Assembly: GCF_039536325.1 (NCBI RefSeq)
Contig: NZ_BAAAYO010000002.1
Span: forward strand, 124,001-188,000
Direction of reading: 5' to 3'
Source: Paenibacillus_AB hodogayensis
Lineage (GTDB): Bacteria; Bacillota; Bacilli; Paenibacillales; NBRC-103111
DNA: 64,000 nt
The notes below the pieces were generated by a model. It was not told the DNA's origin. It saw only the letters and a list, made by a program, of their open reading frames with translations, and searched no databases. Shown piece by piece: positions 41,867 through 51,634 of this stretch (position 1 is the stretch's first letter; each line of letters starts with the position of its first letter). Made by a program: the position numbers and the translations under genes.

Positions 41867-43012
41867 ATGTCAAAGCCGCTGTTTATCGTATCCCGGGACG
41901 ACTGGTCGCTCCACCGCAAAGGCTACCAGGATCAAACCCGCCATCAGCAAAAAGTGCGCGAAGCGATCAAGCAAAACTTGCCCGATCTCGTCACCGAAGA
42001 AAATATTGTCACGTCCCACAACAAGCAAATTATTAAAGTTCCGATTCGCAGCCTCGACGAGTACCGGTTCCGCTTCAACCATAATAAGAGCAAGCATGTC
42101 GGGCAAGGCGACGGCGACAGCCAGGTCGGCGACGTGCTCGGCGTGGACCCGCAGGCGGCGGCGCCGGGTAAAGGCGAAGGCGCCGGGGACCAGCCCGGCG
42201 AGGACTATTTCGAAGCCGAGGTCAGCATGGAGGAGTTGCAATCGATGCTGTTCGAGGAATTGGAGCTGCCTTACATGGAGCAGAAGCAGCAAGACAACCT
42301 GGAAATCGAAGAAATTCGCTTCAACGATATTCGCAAAAAAGGGATTATGTCCAATATCGATAAAAAGCGCACCATTCTGGAGAACCTGCGGCGCAACGCC
42401 AATTCGGGCACGCCGGGCATCCATCACATCTCCCCGGACGATCTGAGGTTCAAGACGTGGGAGGAAGTCGTCGTGCCCCATTCGAACGCGTTGATCCTCG
42501 CCATGATGGACACGTCCGGTTCGATGGGCAGCTTCGAGAAATTCATCGCCCGCAGCTTCTTCTTCTGGATGACCCGCTTCCTGCGGACGAAATACGAGAA
42601 GGTCGAAATCGTCTTTATCGCCCACCATACGGAGGCGAAAGAAGTGACGGAGGAAGAGTTTTTCACCAAGGGAGAAAGCGGCGGGACGATCTGCTCGTCG
42701 GCCTATCAGAAGGCGCTCGACATTATCGACCGGCGTTATCCGTCGTCCCATTACAACATTTATCCGTTCCATTTCTCCGACGGCGATAACCTGACCAGCG
42801 ACAACGAGCGCTGCGTCAAGCTGATCGAGAAGCTGCTGGAACGCTGCAACATGTTCGGCTACGGCGAGGTCAACCAGTACAACCGCAGCAGCACGCTCAT
42901 GTCGGCGTACCGCCATATCCAGTACCCCCGCTTCCAGCACTGCGTCATCCGCGAGAAGGGCGAAGTGTATAAAGCGCTGAAGACGTTTTTCACGAAAGCG
43001 AAGGAGGGCTGA
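41867..43012 (+). CDS. yhbH: Sporulation protein YhbH (DUF444, vWA-like)
   Basis: A 381-residue cytoplasmic protein. The C-terminal half is a von Willebrand A-like domain with MIDAS DTSGS at residues 215-219. The N-terminal region is charged, with a Gly-rich stretch at about 80-112. YhbH works with the PrkA kinase and SpoVR-type proteins; in Bacillus it is made in the mother cell during sporulation. The ATG at 41867 follows AGGAGGTG; the frame extends further upstream but reads as non-coding. It is 9 bp upstream of spoVR, so both share an operon. No prkA gene is in the window. Confidence 0.95.
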   Translation: MSKPLFIVSRDDWSLHRKGYQDQTRHQQKVREAIKQNLPDLVTEENIVTSHNKQIIKVPIRSLDEYRFRFNHNKSKHVGQGDGDSQVGDVLGVDPQAAAPGKGEGAGDQPGEDYFEAEVSMEELQSMLFEELELPYMEQKQQDNLEIEEIRFNDIRKKGIMSNIDKKRTILENLRRNANSGTPGIHHISPDDLRFKTWEEVVVPHSNALILAMMDTSGSMGSFEKFIARSFFFWMTRFLRTKYEKVEIVFIAHHTEAKEVTEEEFFTKGESGGTICSSAYQKALDIIDRRYPSSHYNIYPFHFSDGDNLTSDNERCVKLIEKLLERCNMFGYGEVNQYNRSSTLMSAYRHIQYPRFQHCVIREKGEVYKALKTFFTKAKEG

Positions 43013-43021
43013 TCGGACGAT

Positions 43022-44458
43022 ATGCATGCGGACGAAATCAAGCAATTGGAGCGCGCCATCGACGAAATAACGGAAATCGCCCAAGGCTTCGGCCTCGACT
43101 ATTACCCGATGCGTTACGAGATATGCCCGGCGGACATCATCTATACGTTCGGCGCCTACGGCATGCCGACGCGGTTCAGCCACTGGAGCTTCGGCAAAAC
43201 GTTTCATAAAATGAAAATGCAGTACGATTTCGGCTTGAGCAAAATTTACGAGCTGGTTATCAATTCGAATCCGTGCTACGCGTTTCTGCTCGACGGCAAC
43301 TCGCTCATCCAGAACAAGCTGATCGTCGCGCACGTGCTCGCCCACTGCGACTTTTTCAAAAACAATGCCCGCTTCTCCCGCACGAACCGCAATATGGTGG
43401 AAAGCATGTCGGCCACGGCCGAGCGGGTCCGCGAATACGAGCTCATTCACGGGACGGAGGCGGTCGAGACGTTTCTCGACGCGGTTCTGGCCATTCAGGA
43501 GCATGTGGACCCGACTTTGGTCAAACCGTACTACGGGGACCGGGACCGTCGGGAGGCCGAAGCCCGCGAGAAGGAGCGGAGCCGGGAACGGCCTCCCGGC
43601 GGCAAGAGCGGCTATGAGGACCTGTGGTCGTTGGACAATGCCCAAGAAGAACCCCAACGAGAGGAAACCGCCAAGAAATTCCCGCCCCAGCCGGAAAAGG
43701 ATTTGCTTTATTTCCTGGAGGAGCATTCCCCGATCCTCGAACCGTGGCAGCGGGATATCGTGACGATGCTGCGCGACGAGATGCTTTATTTCTGGCCGCA
43801 GATGGAGACGAAGATCATGAACGAAGGCTGGGCCTCCTACTGGCACCAGCGCATCGTCCGCGAGCTGGACCTGACCAGTGAGGAGACGATCGAATACGCC
43901 AAGCTGAACAGCGGCGTCGTGCAGCCGTCCCGGCATAGCTTGAACCCGTACTATCTGGGCTTGAAAATATTCGAAGACATCGAGAAGCGGTGGGACGCCC
44001 CTTCGGAAGAAGACCGTCACCGGTTCGGACGGAAGCCCGGAGGCGGCCGCGAGAAAATGTTCGAGGTCCGCGAGTTCGATTCCGACACGTCGTTCATCCG
44101 CAATTACATGACCAAGCAGCTTGTCGAGGACATGGACCTGTACGTGTTCGAGAAGAAGGGGCCGGAATGGAAAATTACCGAAAAGGCGTGGGAATCGGTG
44201 CGCGACCAACTTGTTTATTCCCGCATCAACGGCGGTTTCCCGGTACTGTACGTGCAGGACGGCAATCATACGAACAACGGCGAGCTGTACCTGAAGCATT
44301 CGTTCGAAGGGATCGAGCTCGACGTCAAATATTTGGAGAAGACGCTTCCTTACGTACACAAGCTTTGGGGCCGCACCGTTCATCTGGAGACGGTCATCGA
44401 GGACAAAAGCGTACTGTTCACCTATGACGGCAAAAAACAGCACCGCAAGTTTATGTAG
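43022..44458 (+). CDS. spoVR: SpoVR-family protein (spore cortex)
   Basis: A 478-residue protein of the SpoVR/YcgB family, needed for normal spore cortex in Bacillus and linked in Gram-negatives to the PrkA-YeaH-YcgB stress set. The N-terminal domain has the conserved MRYEICPADIIYTFGAYGMP and the His/Cys-rich IVAHVLAHCDFFKNN; the middle has MNEGWASYWHQRIVRELDLT. No membrane segment is present. The ATG at 43022 lies just after the yhbH stop, a typical partner arrangement. A terminator follows. Confidence 0.96.
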   Translation: MHADEIKQLERAIDEITEIAQGFGLDYYPMRYEICPADIIYTFGAYGMPTRFSHWSFGKTFHKMKMQYDFGLSKIYELVINSNPCYAFLLDGNSLIQNKLIVAHVLAHCDFFKNNARFSRTNRNMVESMSATAERVREYELIHGTEAVETFLDAVLAIQEHVDPTLVKPYYGDRDRREAEAREKERSRERPPGGKSGYEDLWSLDNAQEEPQREETAKKFPPQPEKDLLYFLEEHSPILEPWQRDIVTMLRDEMLYFWPQMETKIMNEGWASYWHQRIVRELDLTSEETIEYAKLNSGVVQPSRHSLNPYYLGLKIFEDIEKRWDAPSEEDRHRFGRKPGGGREKMFEVREFDSDTSFIRNYMTKQLVEDMDLYVFEKKGPEWKITEKAWESVRDQLVYSRINGGFPVLYVQDGNHTNNGELYLKHSFEGIELDVKYLEKTLPYVHKLWGRTVHLETVIEDKSVLFTYDGKKQHRKFM

Positions 44459-44766
44459 TGGCTGTACTGCCGTTCAGGCCAGGGAAGCCGACAATATGCC
44501 GCAAAGAACCGGCCGGGAAAACTCCCGCCGGTTTTCTGCTGTCCGGTTACAGAGAGGCGGTGTTGAAAACAGTCCGAGTCGTCTATTTTCCCGTTGTCCG
44601 GACCACCCTTTTGATGGTACTATTTACCTAATGCAGTTCATTTTCTGTTCACATTTATAACAAAAAGCCCAGGTGATCCATACATGCAGCAGCCCGCCAA
44701 ATGCTTGATTTCCCCATACCCCCGTTTGCATTCGACCATAAGTTTTCATGAAGGGGGCTTGCAAGT
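44459..44766. other. Intergenic region between spoVR and the LuxR-type gene
   Basis: It holds the spoVR terminator (44505-44536) and an AT-rich stretch near 44635-44660 that may contain the next promoter. I see no convincing -35/-10 pair and no ORF. Confidence 0.5.
44505..44536 (+). terminator. Terminator of the yhbH-spoVR operon
   Basis: AACCGGC pairs with GCCGGTT, followed by TTCT, with a further inner GGGA/TCCC pairing. It lies about 45 nt after the spoVR stop codon. Confidence 0.85.
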
Positions 44767-47187
44767 ATGGAATTGACACATTTGATCGATCAATCGCCGA
44801 AGACAGCCGATTCCGATCCGGCTACCCTTGATTCGGAAGAGGACCGACCGTCCGGCATTTCTGCCGATTACGCGAAAGACGAACATATCCGCAGTCGATT
44901 GCCGCTACCGGACAATCCATTGGAATATTTGGCGTTACAGGCAGAAAGCCGCCAAGAGCGCTTGCAACTATATCGCGCTCAGATTGCGCAGCTGACTGAC
45001 AAAGGACAGTATGCCGAAGTCCTTACACTTGGCCTGCATGCCTTGAAGCAGGAATACGGCATTCGCATCCCGCTGGTTCCCGGTGCTGGCGCCGTCTCCA
45101 AAGCGAGAAGCTTCGTCAAAAAGCAAGTCCCCCACTCCATGTGCCGGCCCGTGTCACCGCTCCAGGCCGATCATCCAGACGCACTGGCTTCCATCGAGTT
45201 TGTACAAAGTTTGTTATTCCCGGCTGTTGCCGCCAGACGAAACGTCTTTATCGTTCTGATGGCCAAGTTCGTGCAGCTGACCATGCGCCATGGCAACAAT
45301 CCCGGCTCTCCCGCCGCCTACGCCATATACGGACTTCACTTATGTTACGATACGGAACAATATGCCGAGGGAATTCAATTGGCTCAGGAAGCTTACGAGT
45401 TCTCGAAGAGCATGCCGCTTTCAGCCGCCCGCAGCACAGTCACGTACGTCCTGGGCAAAGTGACGTTTCACTGGGGCAACGACGCGGAGACGGGCGAGGC
45501 GCTGCTACTCCGTGCGATCGAACAAGGGAAGAACGAGCATAATTATGCATTTGTCGGTCTGGCGATGATCGAGCATGTTCATGCTGCGTACACTCGCGGT
45601 ACGCTGGAGCATATTTATGTTCTCATCCAGCAATACTTGCCATTTGTAATCGAAGCCAACCTGTCTCTGCGTCATCTGGCCTTTTGCGATTACTTGCAGC
45701 TGATCGGCGTCTATACCGACTCCCTTTCCGAAAGCGCACACGATTCGGTCCGGCTGAACGGATCTTACGCCGACGACCGGGCGGAGGACAAGGCTGATAA
45801 CCCGTTTCAGCTTTTCCGAATATGCACCTTCCGGACGCAGCAGCACTATTTGCAGGAACATTATGAAGAGGCGGTCCGGACAGCCGAAGCGGCGATCCCA
45901 CATCTATCTGCGGTCCGAATCGTTCCGCTTTTCCAGGAACATCTCTTTTATTACGCTTTGGCCATCTGCGCAGCATGGGACTTGCGCGGGAACGACGAGA
46001 AGTCCGCCGAAAGGCACAGGCTGAAGCGTATCCGAGAGCAGATGGGCAAATGGGCGGCGGTTAATCCCGGCTATTACAAGCACAAGCACGAGCTCATTTC
46101 GGCGGAAATCGCGCGCCTCTCCGGTCAGGCGTCCAAAGCGATCGACTTGTACCAGAAGGCGATATTCTCCACCCGCGAAGGGGGCTATATTCAGGATTGG
46201 GCGGTAGCAAACGAGCTTTTTGCCCGTTTCCTATTGTCCATGGGCATCGTGAAAGCCGCTCGTCTCTATATGAATGACGCTTATGAAGGGTTCAAGGAAT
46301 GGGGCGCCTCGATCAAGACGACGGCTATGCGGAATCGTTATCCGGACCTGCTACCGAAGGAGGAGACACATTCGAAGGCGGAAGAAAGCGACCGGCGGCT
46401 GGCGGTACCCGTGACGGCGAACGAACCGGATCTGTCAAGCGTGCTGAAGGCGGCGCAATCGTTTCTGGAGGAGAGCAATCCGGAGCTGCTGCTGCGCAAG
46501 CTCGTTCGGATCGTTATCGACAATACCGGCGCGGAGAGAGTCTGTATGCTTGTCGAACGGGACGGGCGGCTTTATGTGGAGCTTGTCATGGACGAGGCTG
46601 GGGACGGCGCAATCCTCCGGAGGCCGGTCCCGTTAGAGCGGTATCCTTATCTCGCGAGCAGCGTCGTCGTTCTGGCGGCTTCTACGTTGACGCCGTTGAA
46701 GGTGGACGATGTGCGGCTCGACGGGCGCTTCCGCAACGATCCTTACGTTCGGTACAAGCGTCCGAAATCGATCTTATGCTTGCCGATCTCAAGACCCGGG
46801 TATCCGAACGTCGTGCTGTACCTGGAAAACCATTCGGTCCCCAGCGCATTTGTTCTGCACCGGTACGATGTGCTTCAGTTGCTCGCCTGTCAGACGTATT
46901 ACGCTACGACCATGCTGGGCCCGGCGAAACGGGCATTTCCTTCCGAGCAGGCAGAAGCAGACGACAGCGACTCCCGCCTTCTTCTTCTCGACCCGCTTAC
47001 CGTGCGAGAAATACAAGTGCTGCGCTTGATGGCGGGCGGGCTGTCCAACCGGGAAATTTCCGATCGGATCGGCATTGTCGTCGGCACGGTCAAAAACCAT
47101 ATTAAAAACATATTCAGCAAGCTCGGCGTCAGCAGCAGGATGAAAGCCGTGTCCCAAGCCAAGGACCTGCAGCTGCTCTCCGATTAA
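44767..47187 (+). CDS. Large LuxR-type regulator with TPR-like and GAF domains
   Basis: An 806-residue cytoplasmic transcription factor. Residues about 70-520 are helical TPR-like repeats as in MalT/LuxR-type regulators, but no STAND ATPase P-loop is visible. Residues about 555-705 look like a GAF sensor domain (GAERVCMLVERDGRLYVE...). The C-terminal HTH is LTVREIQVLRLMAGGLSNREISDRIGIVVGTVKNHIKNIFSKLGV. The combination suggests ligand sensing through GAF and protein contacts through TPRs. The ATG follows GGGGG at a loose spacing. Monocistronic; target genes unknown. Confidence 0.9.
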   Translation: MELTHLIDQSPKTADSDPATLDSEEDRPSGISADYAKDEHIRSRLPLPDNPLEYLALQAESRQERLQLYRAQIAQLTDKGQYAEVLTLGLHALKQEYGIRIPLVPGAGAVSKARSFVKKQVPHSMCRPVSPLQADHPDALASIEFVQSLLFPAVAARRNVFIVLMAKFVQLTMRHGNNPGSPAAYAIYGLHLCYDTEQYAEGIQLAQEAYEFSKSMPLSAARSTVTYVLGKVTFHWGNDAETGEALLLRAIEQGKNEHNYAFVGLAMIEHVHAAYTRGTLEHIYVLIQQYLPFVIEANLSLRHLAFCDYLQLIGVYTDSLSESAHDSVRLNGSYADDRAEDKADNPFQLFRICTFRTQQHYLQEHYEEAVRTAEAAIPHLSAVRIVPLFQEHLFYYALAICAAWDLRGNDEKSAERHRLKRIREQMGKWAAVNPGYYKHKHELISAEIARLSGQASKAIDLYQKAIFSTREGGYIQDWAVANELFARFLLSMGIVKAARLYMNDAYEGFKEWGASIKTTAMRNRYPDLLPKEETHSKAEESDRRLAVPVTANEPDLSSVLKAAQSFLEESNPELLLRKLVRIVIDNTGAERVCMLVERDGRLYVELVMDEAGDGAILRRPVPLERYPYLASSVVVLAASTLTPLKVDDVRLDGRFRNDPYVRYKRPKSILCLPISRPGYPNVVLYLENHSVPSAFVLHRYDVLQLLACQTYYATTMLGPAKRAFPSEQAEADDSDSRLLLLDPLTVREIQVLRLMAGGLSNREISDRIGIVVGTVKNHIKNIFSKLGVSSRMKAVSQAKDLQLLSD

Positions 47188-47205
47188 ACCGAATGAACCG
47201 CAAAT

Positions 47206-47256
47206 AAAAAGATGCCGCGTCGGATCGGATCATCCGTCCTGCGGCATCTTGCTGTT
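47206..47256. terminator. Terminator between the LuxR-type gene and the duplicated secreted-protein gene
   Basis: AAGATGCCGC pairs with GCGGCATCTT around a 22-nt loop, with an A run before and TGCTGTTT after, allowing action on both strands. Confidence 0.75.
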
Positions 47257-47305
47257 TAACAGACAAGCGGAACAACCAAGCTGCGCCACCGGCGCTGAGC
47301 TCAAA

Positions 47306-48073
47306 TTACTCGAAATACGTGAACTCCCAGTCGCCTTCTTCCGCGCTCCATTGAGTAGCGTCCGTATACTCCGGCACATCGGGGAATTCGAGCGTATAGT
47401 CTACTTCTTCTCCGGCCTTCAAATTAACCTTCAGATCCGTAAAATAGTGATCGGCTGCTTGCACGCTGTCGCCGGCGTCGTTATGCAGGAAAATTTTAAC
47501 GAATACTTTCGTAACGCTCTCGATCGACTTGCCGCCGATATTTAAGAACTTGCCGTTCGCCTTCAGCACGCCGTTCTCGTATAACACGCTCGTTATTGCA
47601 AAATCAAGCGCTGCGTCTGCCGCTGCCGGCGCTGCTTCGACTTCAGGAGCCGCTACAACCACTGCCTCAGCTTCAACAGCCGGCTCGTCGATATAGGTAA
47701 ACTCCCAATCGCCTTCTTCGGCGCTCCATTGGGTGGCGTCGGTATATTCCGGTACGTCCGGGAACTCAAGCGTATAGTTTACAGACTCTCCGCCGGCCAA
47801 ATTCACTTGAAGATCGGTAAAATAGTGATCAGCCGCTTGCACGCTGTCCCCGGCTTCATTGTGCAAAAATATTTTCACGTCCACTTTGTTGATCGTCTGG
47901 ATGTGTTTGTCCCCCGTATTTTTGAACAGGCCGTTGGCCTTTAATACCCCGTTCTCGTAGCTGACAGAGGTCACCTCAAAATCCATGGCTGCATCGGCCA
48001 ACGCCGCCGATGAAACGGCGAATAATGATCCGAAAATCAATAATGCGGCAATAACTAACCTAATTCTCTTCAT
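47306..48073 (-). CDS. Secreted protein with two near-identical modules
   Basis: A 255-residue exported protein. A signal peptide (MKRIRLVIAALLIFGSLFAVSSAALA) is followed by two copies of a roughly 100-residue module joined by an acidic Ala/Glu/Val/Pro linker. Each module runs SVxYENGVLKANG, then VKIFLHN-AGDSVQAADHYF, then YTLEFPDVPEYTDATQ, and ends WSAEEGDWEFTY. The fold looks like a beta-sandwich of the SLAP or FxLYD type, used in surface-attached proteins; this is tentative. The ATG at 48073 follows GGAGAG. The close similarity of the copies points to a recent internal duplication. Confidence 0.85.
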   Translation of the reverse strand: MKRIRLVIAALLIFGSLFAVSSAALADAAMDFEVTSVSYENGVLKANGLFKNTGDKHIQTINKVDVKIFLHNEAGDSVQAADHYFTDLQVNLAGGESVNYTLEFPDVPEYTDATQWSAEEGDWEFTYIDEPAVEAEAVVVAAPEVEAAPAAADAALDFAITSVLYENGVLKANGKFLNIGGKSIESVTKVFVKIFLHNDAGDSVQAADHYFTDLKVNLKAGEEVDYTLEFPDVPEYTDATQWSAEEGDWEFTYFE

Positions 48074-48259
48074 CTCCAACTCTCCTCTTCATAAGTAACA
48101 AGCTGTCATTCAGCGAATATTATATCCGTTGCGAGAGGACTGGGCATGTCCCCAAAGTAATAGAGCGGCCTTCTCCTCATTCGTTCCACTTATATAGCAG
48201 TACCGCGATGGGCAAATATATAGTACTATGAAGGAATACAGCGTATAGGAGGCATTCGA

Positions 48260-50539
48260 ATGAGGATTAATCGATTTCTAAGCTTGAAATGGAACTCCTT
48301 GTTCGCCAAGCTGCTGATCTCGTTCGTGGCGATGATCGTGCTGCTGCTTTCGTTCAACTTCCTATCCCTCACTTTTTTCAAAACGAATATTCAGCAGGAA
48401 ATTATCCGGTACAATACATTGGGCTTGGACAAAACGGTCGACGGGTACGAGAAGCATTTCAGCCTGATCCAAAACGATATCTTGCAGTTGGGCTTCAATG
48501 AGACGCTAAATGCGATGGCGAAAGCCGAAGCTGTATACGATTACGGCGCCGTCGCCTCGGTGCTCAAGCAAATCCAGACCATGACCAACAATACGTTTCT
48601 GTATATGAACAACTTGCTCGTGTATATGCCCAACCATGCGTATGCGATCGAGAAAAACGGCACCAGCAACGCTTCCGACCTGTTCGTGCGAAATTTTGCG
48701 AGCGCTTCCTACGGCCAATCGTTCTGGGATCGGCAGGTGAAGGAAAAATACGCCTTCCGCGTCTTCCCCGCCGACCGGATTCGCAAAATCGACGTATTCG
48801 GCCCGGAGAGCGACCTGGGCCTGCTTTTTCCGGTCGTATCCAAGAGAGGCTCGGACAGCAATCCGTTCCTGGTCATCGCGCTGATCGACGGGGAGAAGCT
48901 GTTCGAACGGTTTCACTTTTCCATCAACGACAGCTTTCTCATTTTGGACGATGCCGGCACTCCCTTATTCTCGCGGGGCGAGGCGGTCGAGGCCAACCCT
49001 GCGATGTTTCCCGGCCGCGAAGGCCATATGATCCGGGACGAGCAGTATTACTTTTATAAGCAAGGATCGTATACCGGGTTTACGTATGTGAACATGGTTC
49101 CGCATGCGTATATCGCCTCCCAGGTGTCCAAGCTAAACGCTCTGCTGCTGTCCATCATGGCTGCAGCCGTCCTGATGGGCGTGACGATCTCGGTCATTCT
49201 GAGCTATAAATTCAACAACCCGATCCAACGAATGATCGAGGGTATGCAAAAATCGGGCCATCCTCCGCTCATCCGCAGCGGTATCCGCGAATGGAACTGG
49301 ATCAACGAGAAGATGGCCGACATGGCGCAAACGAACCAGGCGATGAGCTCCGACCTGACGGTAAAAACTACCTTGCTGAAGCAGTACAGCTACTTGCGGG
49401 GCGTCAAATCGCTCTATCCGATGAACCCGTTTCGCGACTTGATCGAGGCCGACAAGCCCTATTATTTGCTTGTGTTTCAGATAGCGTTTACCAAAAACTA
49501 CCGCAGCTTGACGGAGGAGCTGAAAGAGAAAGCCAGCTACTTTATCCACGAGTTCATTAACCTAAATATCGCCCAAAACTTCACGGATGCGGTGACCGTA
49601 CAAGCGGAGCAAAACCAGATTCTGACCGTCATCTACGGGGAATCGCAGCCGGACAAGGTGCTGGATGTGCTCGCGAGATTGAAGGAAGTGTTCGACCGCG
49701 ACAAAGCCTACTGCCAAGTAACCGCCGCGTTCCGTCCCGAGCTGCTGCACGCTTCCGCCCTGGCCGAAGGATACGAGAAGTGCCGCCATATGCTGCTGGC
49801 GCGAAGCATGAACGACGATATGCAGATCGTAACCGAGTATGCGCCGTACGAAGAGGACCCTTATCTGTTCCTTCCTTCGGCGCAGGAACGCGAGCTGGCC
49901 GCCCAGCTTACCGCCGGCGAAGCCGAGCGGGCGTCGTCGATCATCCGCCGGCTGCTAGGTCAGATGGAGCAGAGGGCGATGAACGCGCACCAATTTACTT
50001 TGTTCGGCAAGGAGATTGCCTCACAGCTCATCAAAGCGCTGCTCTCTCACCATCTGGACGTCGGGGCTCTGATGGAGAGCCATGCCCCTTACCAGCAAAT
50101 TCAGGAATGCCGCAGCGTTGATGAGCTGGAGCGCGTCTTGACCGAATGCACAGAGGAAACGTGCAGGCTGATCCGGGAAAAGAAAGATCGCCGCGACCCG
50201 GTCAAGGAGTTCGTGCTGGATTATATCGAGAAGCATTACAACGAGGATATTTCGCTGGAGATGGCGGCCGAGCAGCTCCAGCGTTCGCGCAGCTATTTGT
50301 CGACCTACCTAAAGGAAAAGACCGGCATGACATTCACCGATTATTTGCACGATCTGCGCATCCGCCGGGCCAAGGAAATGTTGGGGGAGAAGGATGTCCG
50401 CATCAACGAAATATCCGAGCGGATCGGCTATCAGAACGTCAATTCGTTCATCCGCATGTTCAAAAAAATATGCGGCGTCACGCCGGGCGAATACCGCCGA
50501 TCGCTTATTCGCGAAGGCGATGAAGCGCCGGAGGAGTGA
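48260..50539 (+). CDS. Membrane-bound AraC-family regulator
   Basis: A 759-residue regulator with two membrane helices (about residues 15-40 and 290-312) enclosing an extracellular sensor region of the Cache type. A cytoplasmic linker follows, and the AraC/XylS HTH is at the C-terminus (VLDYIEKHYNEDISLEMAAEQLQRSRSYLSTYLKEKTG... INEISERIGYQNVNSFIRMFKKICGVTPGEYR). Such proteins in Paenibacillus sense extracellular sugars or peptides and switch on nearby ABC transporters. The convergent LplA/LplB operon (50743-54282) is the obvious candidate target. The ATG follows AGGAGGCATTCGA. Confidence 0.94.
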   Translation: MRINRFLSLKWNSLFAKLLISFVAMIVLLLSFNFLSLTFFKTNIQQEIIRYNTLGLDKTVDGYEKHFSLIQNDILQLGFNETLNAMAKAEAVYDYGAVASVLKQIQTMTNNTFLYMNNLLVYMPNHAYAIEKNGTSNASDLFVRNFASASYGQSFWDRQVKEKYAFRVFPADRIRKIDVFGPESDLGLLFPVVSKRGSDSNPFLVIALIDGEKLFERFHFSINDSFLILDDAGTPLFSRGEAVEANPAMFPGREGHMIRDEQYYFYKQGSYTGFTYVNMVPHAYIASQVSKLNALLLSIMAAAVLMGVTISVILSYKFNNPIQRMIEGMQKSGHPPLIRSGIREWNWINEKMADMAQTNQAMSSDLTVKTTLLKQYSYLRGVKSLYPMNPFRDLIEADKPYYLLVFQIAFTKNYRSLTEELKEKASYFIHEFINLNIAQNFTDAVTVQAEQNQILTVIYGESQPDKVLDVLARLKEVFDRDKAYCQVTAAFRPELLHASALAEGYEKCRHMLLARSMNDDMQIVTEYAPYEEDPYLFLPSAQERELAAQLTAGEAERASSIIRRLLGQMEQRAMNAHQFTLFGKEIASQLIKALLSHHLDVGALMESHAPYQQIQECRSVDELERVLTECTEETCRLIREKKDRRDPVKEFVLDYIEKHYNEDISLEMAAEQLQRSRSYLSTYLKEKTGMTFTDYLHDLRIRRAKEMLGEKDVRINEISERIGYQNVNSFIRMFKKICGVTPGEYRRSLIREGDEAPEE

Positions 50540-50687
50540 GGCGGCGGCCTTTCCCGCAACCGCGCCGACTCAAGAGACACGGGCTTGCCGTCCCGCGAAC
50601 TCTCTCTGCGGCGTCCAACGCCCGCGGCTCCCCACTCTCTTGCCGCCCCTTCCGGCGCTTCGATCGATAGCGCCATACGAACAACAA

Positions 50688-50713
50688 AGGACCCCGCGTT
50701 CGCAGGGTCCTTG
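50688..50713. terminator. Hairpin between the AraC-type gene and the ABC operon
   Basis: AAGGACCC pairs with GGGTCCTT around a 10-nt loop in the convergent gap. The tails (GCCTTTG and TGTTGTT) are weakly T-rich, so it may serve both strands. Confidence 0.65.
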
Positions 50714-50742
50714 CCTTTGTGAAGTCACGTTTGACACAACGT

Positions 50743-51621
50743 CTACTCCTTTAAGGAGCCGATCATGACGCCGCGAACGAAATATTTTTGCAGGAACGGA
50801 TAAATGCAGATGATCGGCAGCGTCGTGATGACAATCATCGTATATTTCAGCTGCATCGAGAACAGCATGCGGTCCAACGCCTCTCTCATATCCTGCATGG
50901 TGGGATCCTGGTTCTGAATCAATATTTTCATCAGGTACAGCGACACCGGCTGCAGCTTGACGTCCGAGACGTATAGCATCGCGCTGAAATAGTTGTTCCA
51001 GTGCCCGACGGCGTAAAACAGCGTCAGCACCGCCAGCACGGCCTTGGACAAGGGAAGCACGATCCGGAGCAAAATGCCTATATCGTTGGCCCCGTCGATT
51101 CGGGCCGATTCGAACAAGCTTTCCGGAATGCCCTGAAAAAACGTGCGGGCAATAATAATGTTGAAGGCGGAAACCGCCCCCGGCAGCAGCAGCGCCCATC
51201 TCGTGTTGTACAGCCCGAGCTCGTTGATCAGTATGAAGCTGGGAATGAGTCCGCCGCTGAAAAACATCGTCACCACGATGCCCATCATGATCACTTTACG
51301 TCCGGAGAAGGTCCGGCGGGAAAGCGGGTAGGCCGCGAGAAACGTCATGACGACATTGATGGCAGTGCCCGCTACGGTATAAAATAACGTATTGCCGTAA
51401 GCGATCCAGATTTCTCCGTTCTCGAACACTCTCTTGTACGTTTCCAACGAGAAGCCTTTCGGAAACAGCCAAACCGAGTTGTTCATCACATGGATCGGAT
51501 TGCTGATGGACATGCTGAACACGTAGACGAACGGGTACAACGTAACGAGAAGGGCAACGGCCAGGAGCACGCATATGATCGCATACGATATCCGGTCTCC
51601 CCAGGTTCCAGTCGATTTCAC
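50743..51621 (-). CDS. Carbohydrate ABC transporter permease (YtcP/MalG-like)
   Basis: A 292-residue six-helix permease, third gene of the LplA operon. The binding-protein-dependent transport signature, with its EAA-type loop near residue 190-210 (FESARIDGANDIGILLRIVLPLSKAV), contacts the ATPase. The start is a GTG at 51621, 9 nt after AGGAGG; the longer frame to 51675 overlaps the upstream gene. It pairs with the LplB-like permease. No ATPase gene is present, which is usual for this group because a shared MsmX-type ATPase serves it. Confidence 0.95.
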   Translation of the reverse strand: MKSTGTWGDRISYAIICVLLAVALLVTLYPFVYVFSMSISNPIHVMNNSVWLFPKGFSLETYKRVFENGEIWIAYGNTLFYTVAGTAINVVMTFLAAYPLSRRTFSGRKVIMMGIVVTMFFSGGLIPSFILINELGLYNTRWALLLPGAVSAFNIIIARTFFQGIPESLFESARIDGANDIGILLRIVLPLSKAVLAVLTLFYAVGHWNNYFSAMLYVSDVKLQPVSLYLMKILIQNQDPTMQDMREALDRMLFSMQLKYTMIVITTLPIICIYPFLQKYFVRGVMIGSLKE

Positions 51622-51634
51622 GGCGATGGCCCTC

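Noticed and set aside
41870..44443. 857-codon minus-strand frame opposite yhbH and spoVR
   Set aside because: It spans two recognised genes on the other strand and has no motif; it results from codon bias.
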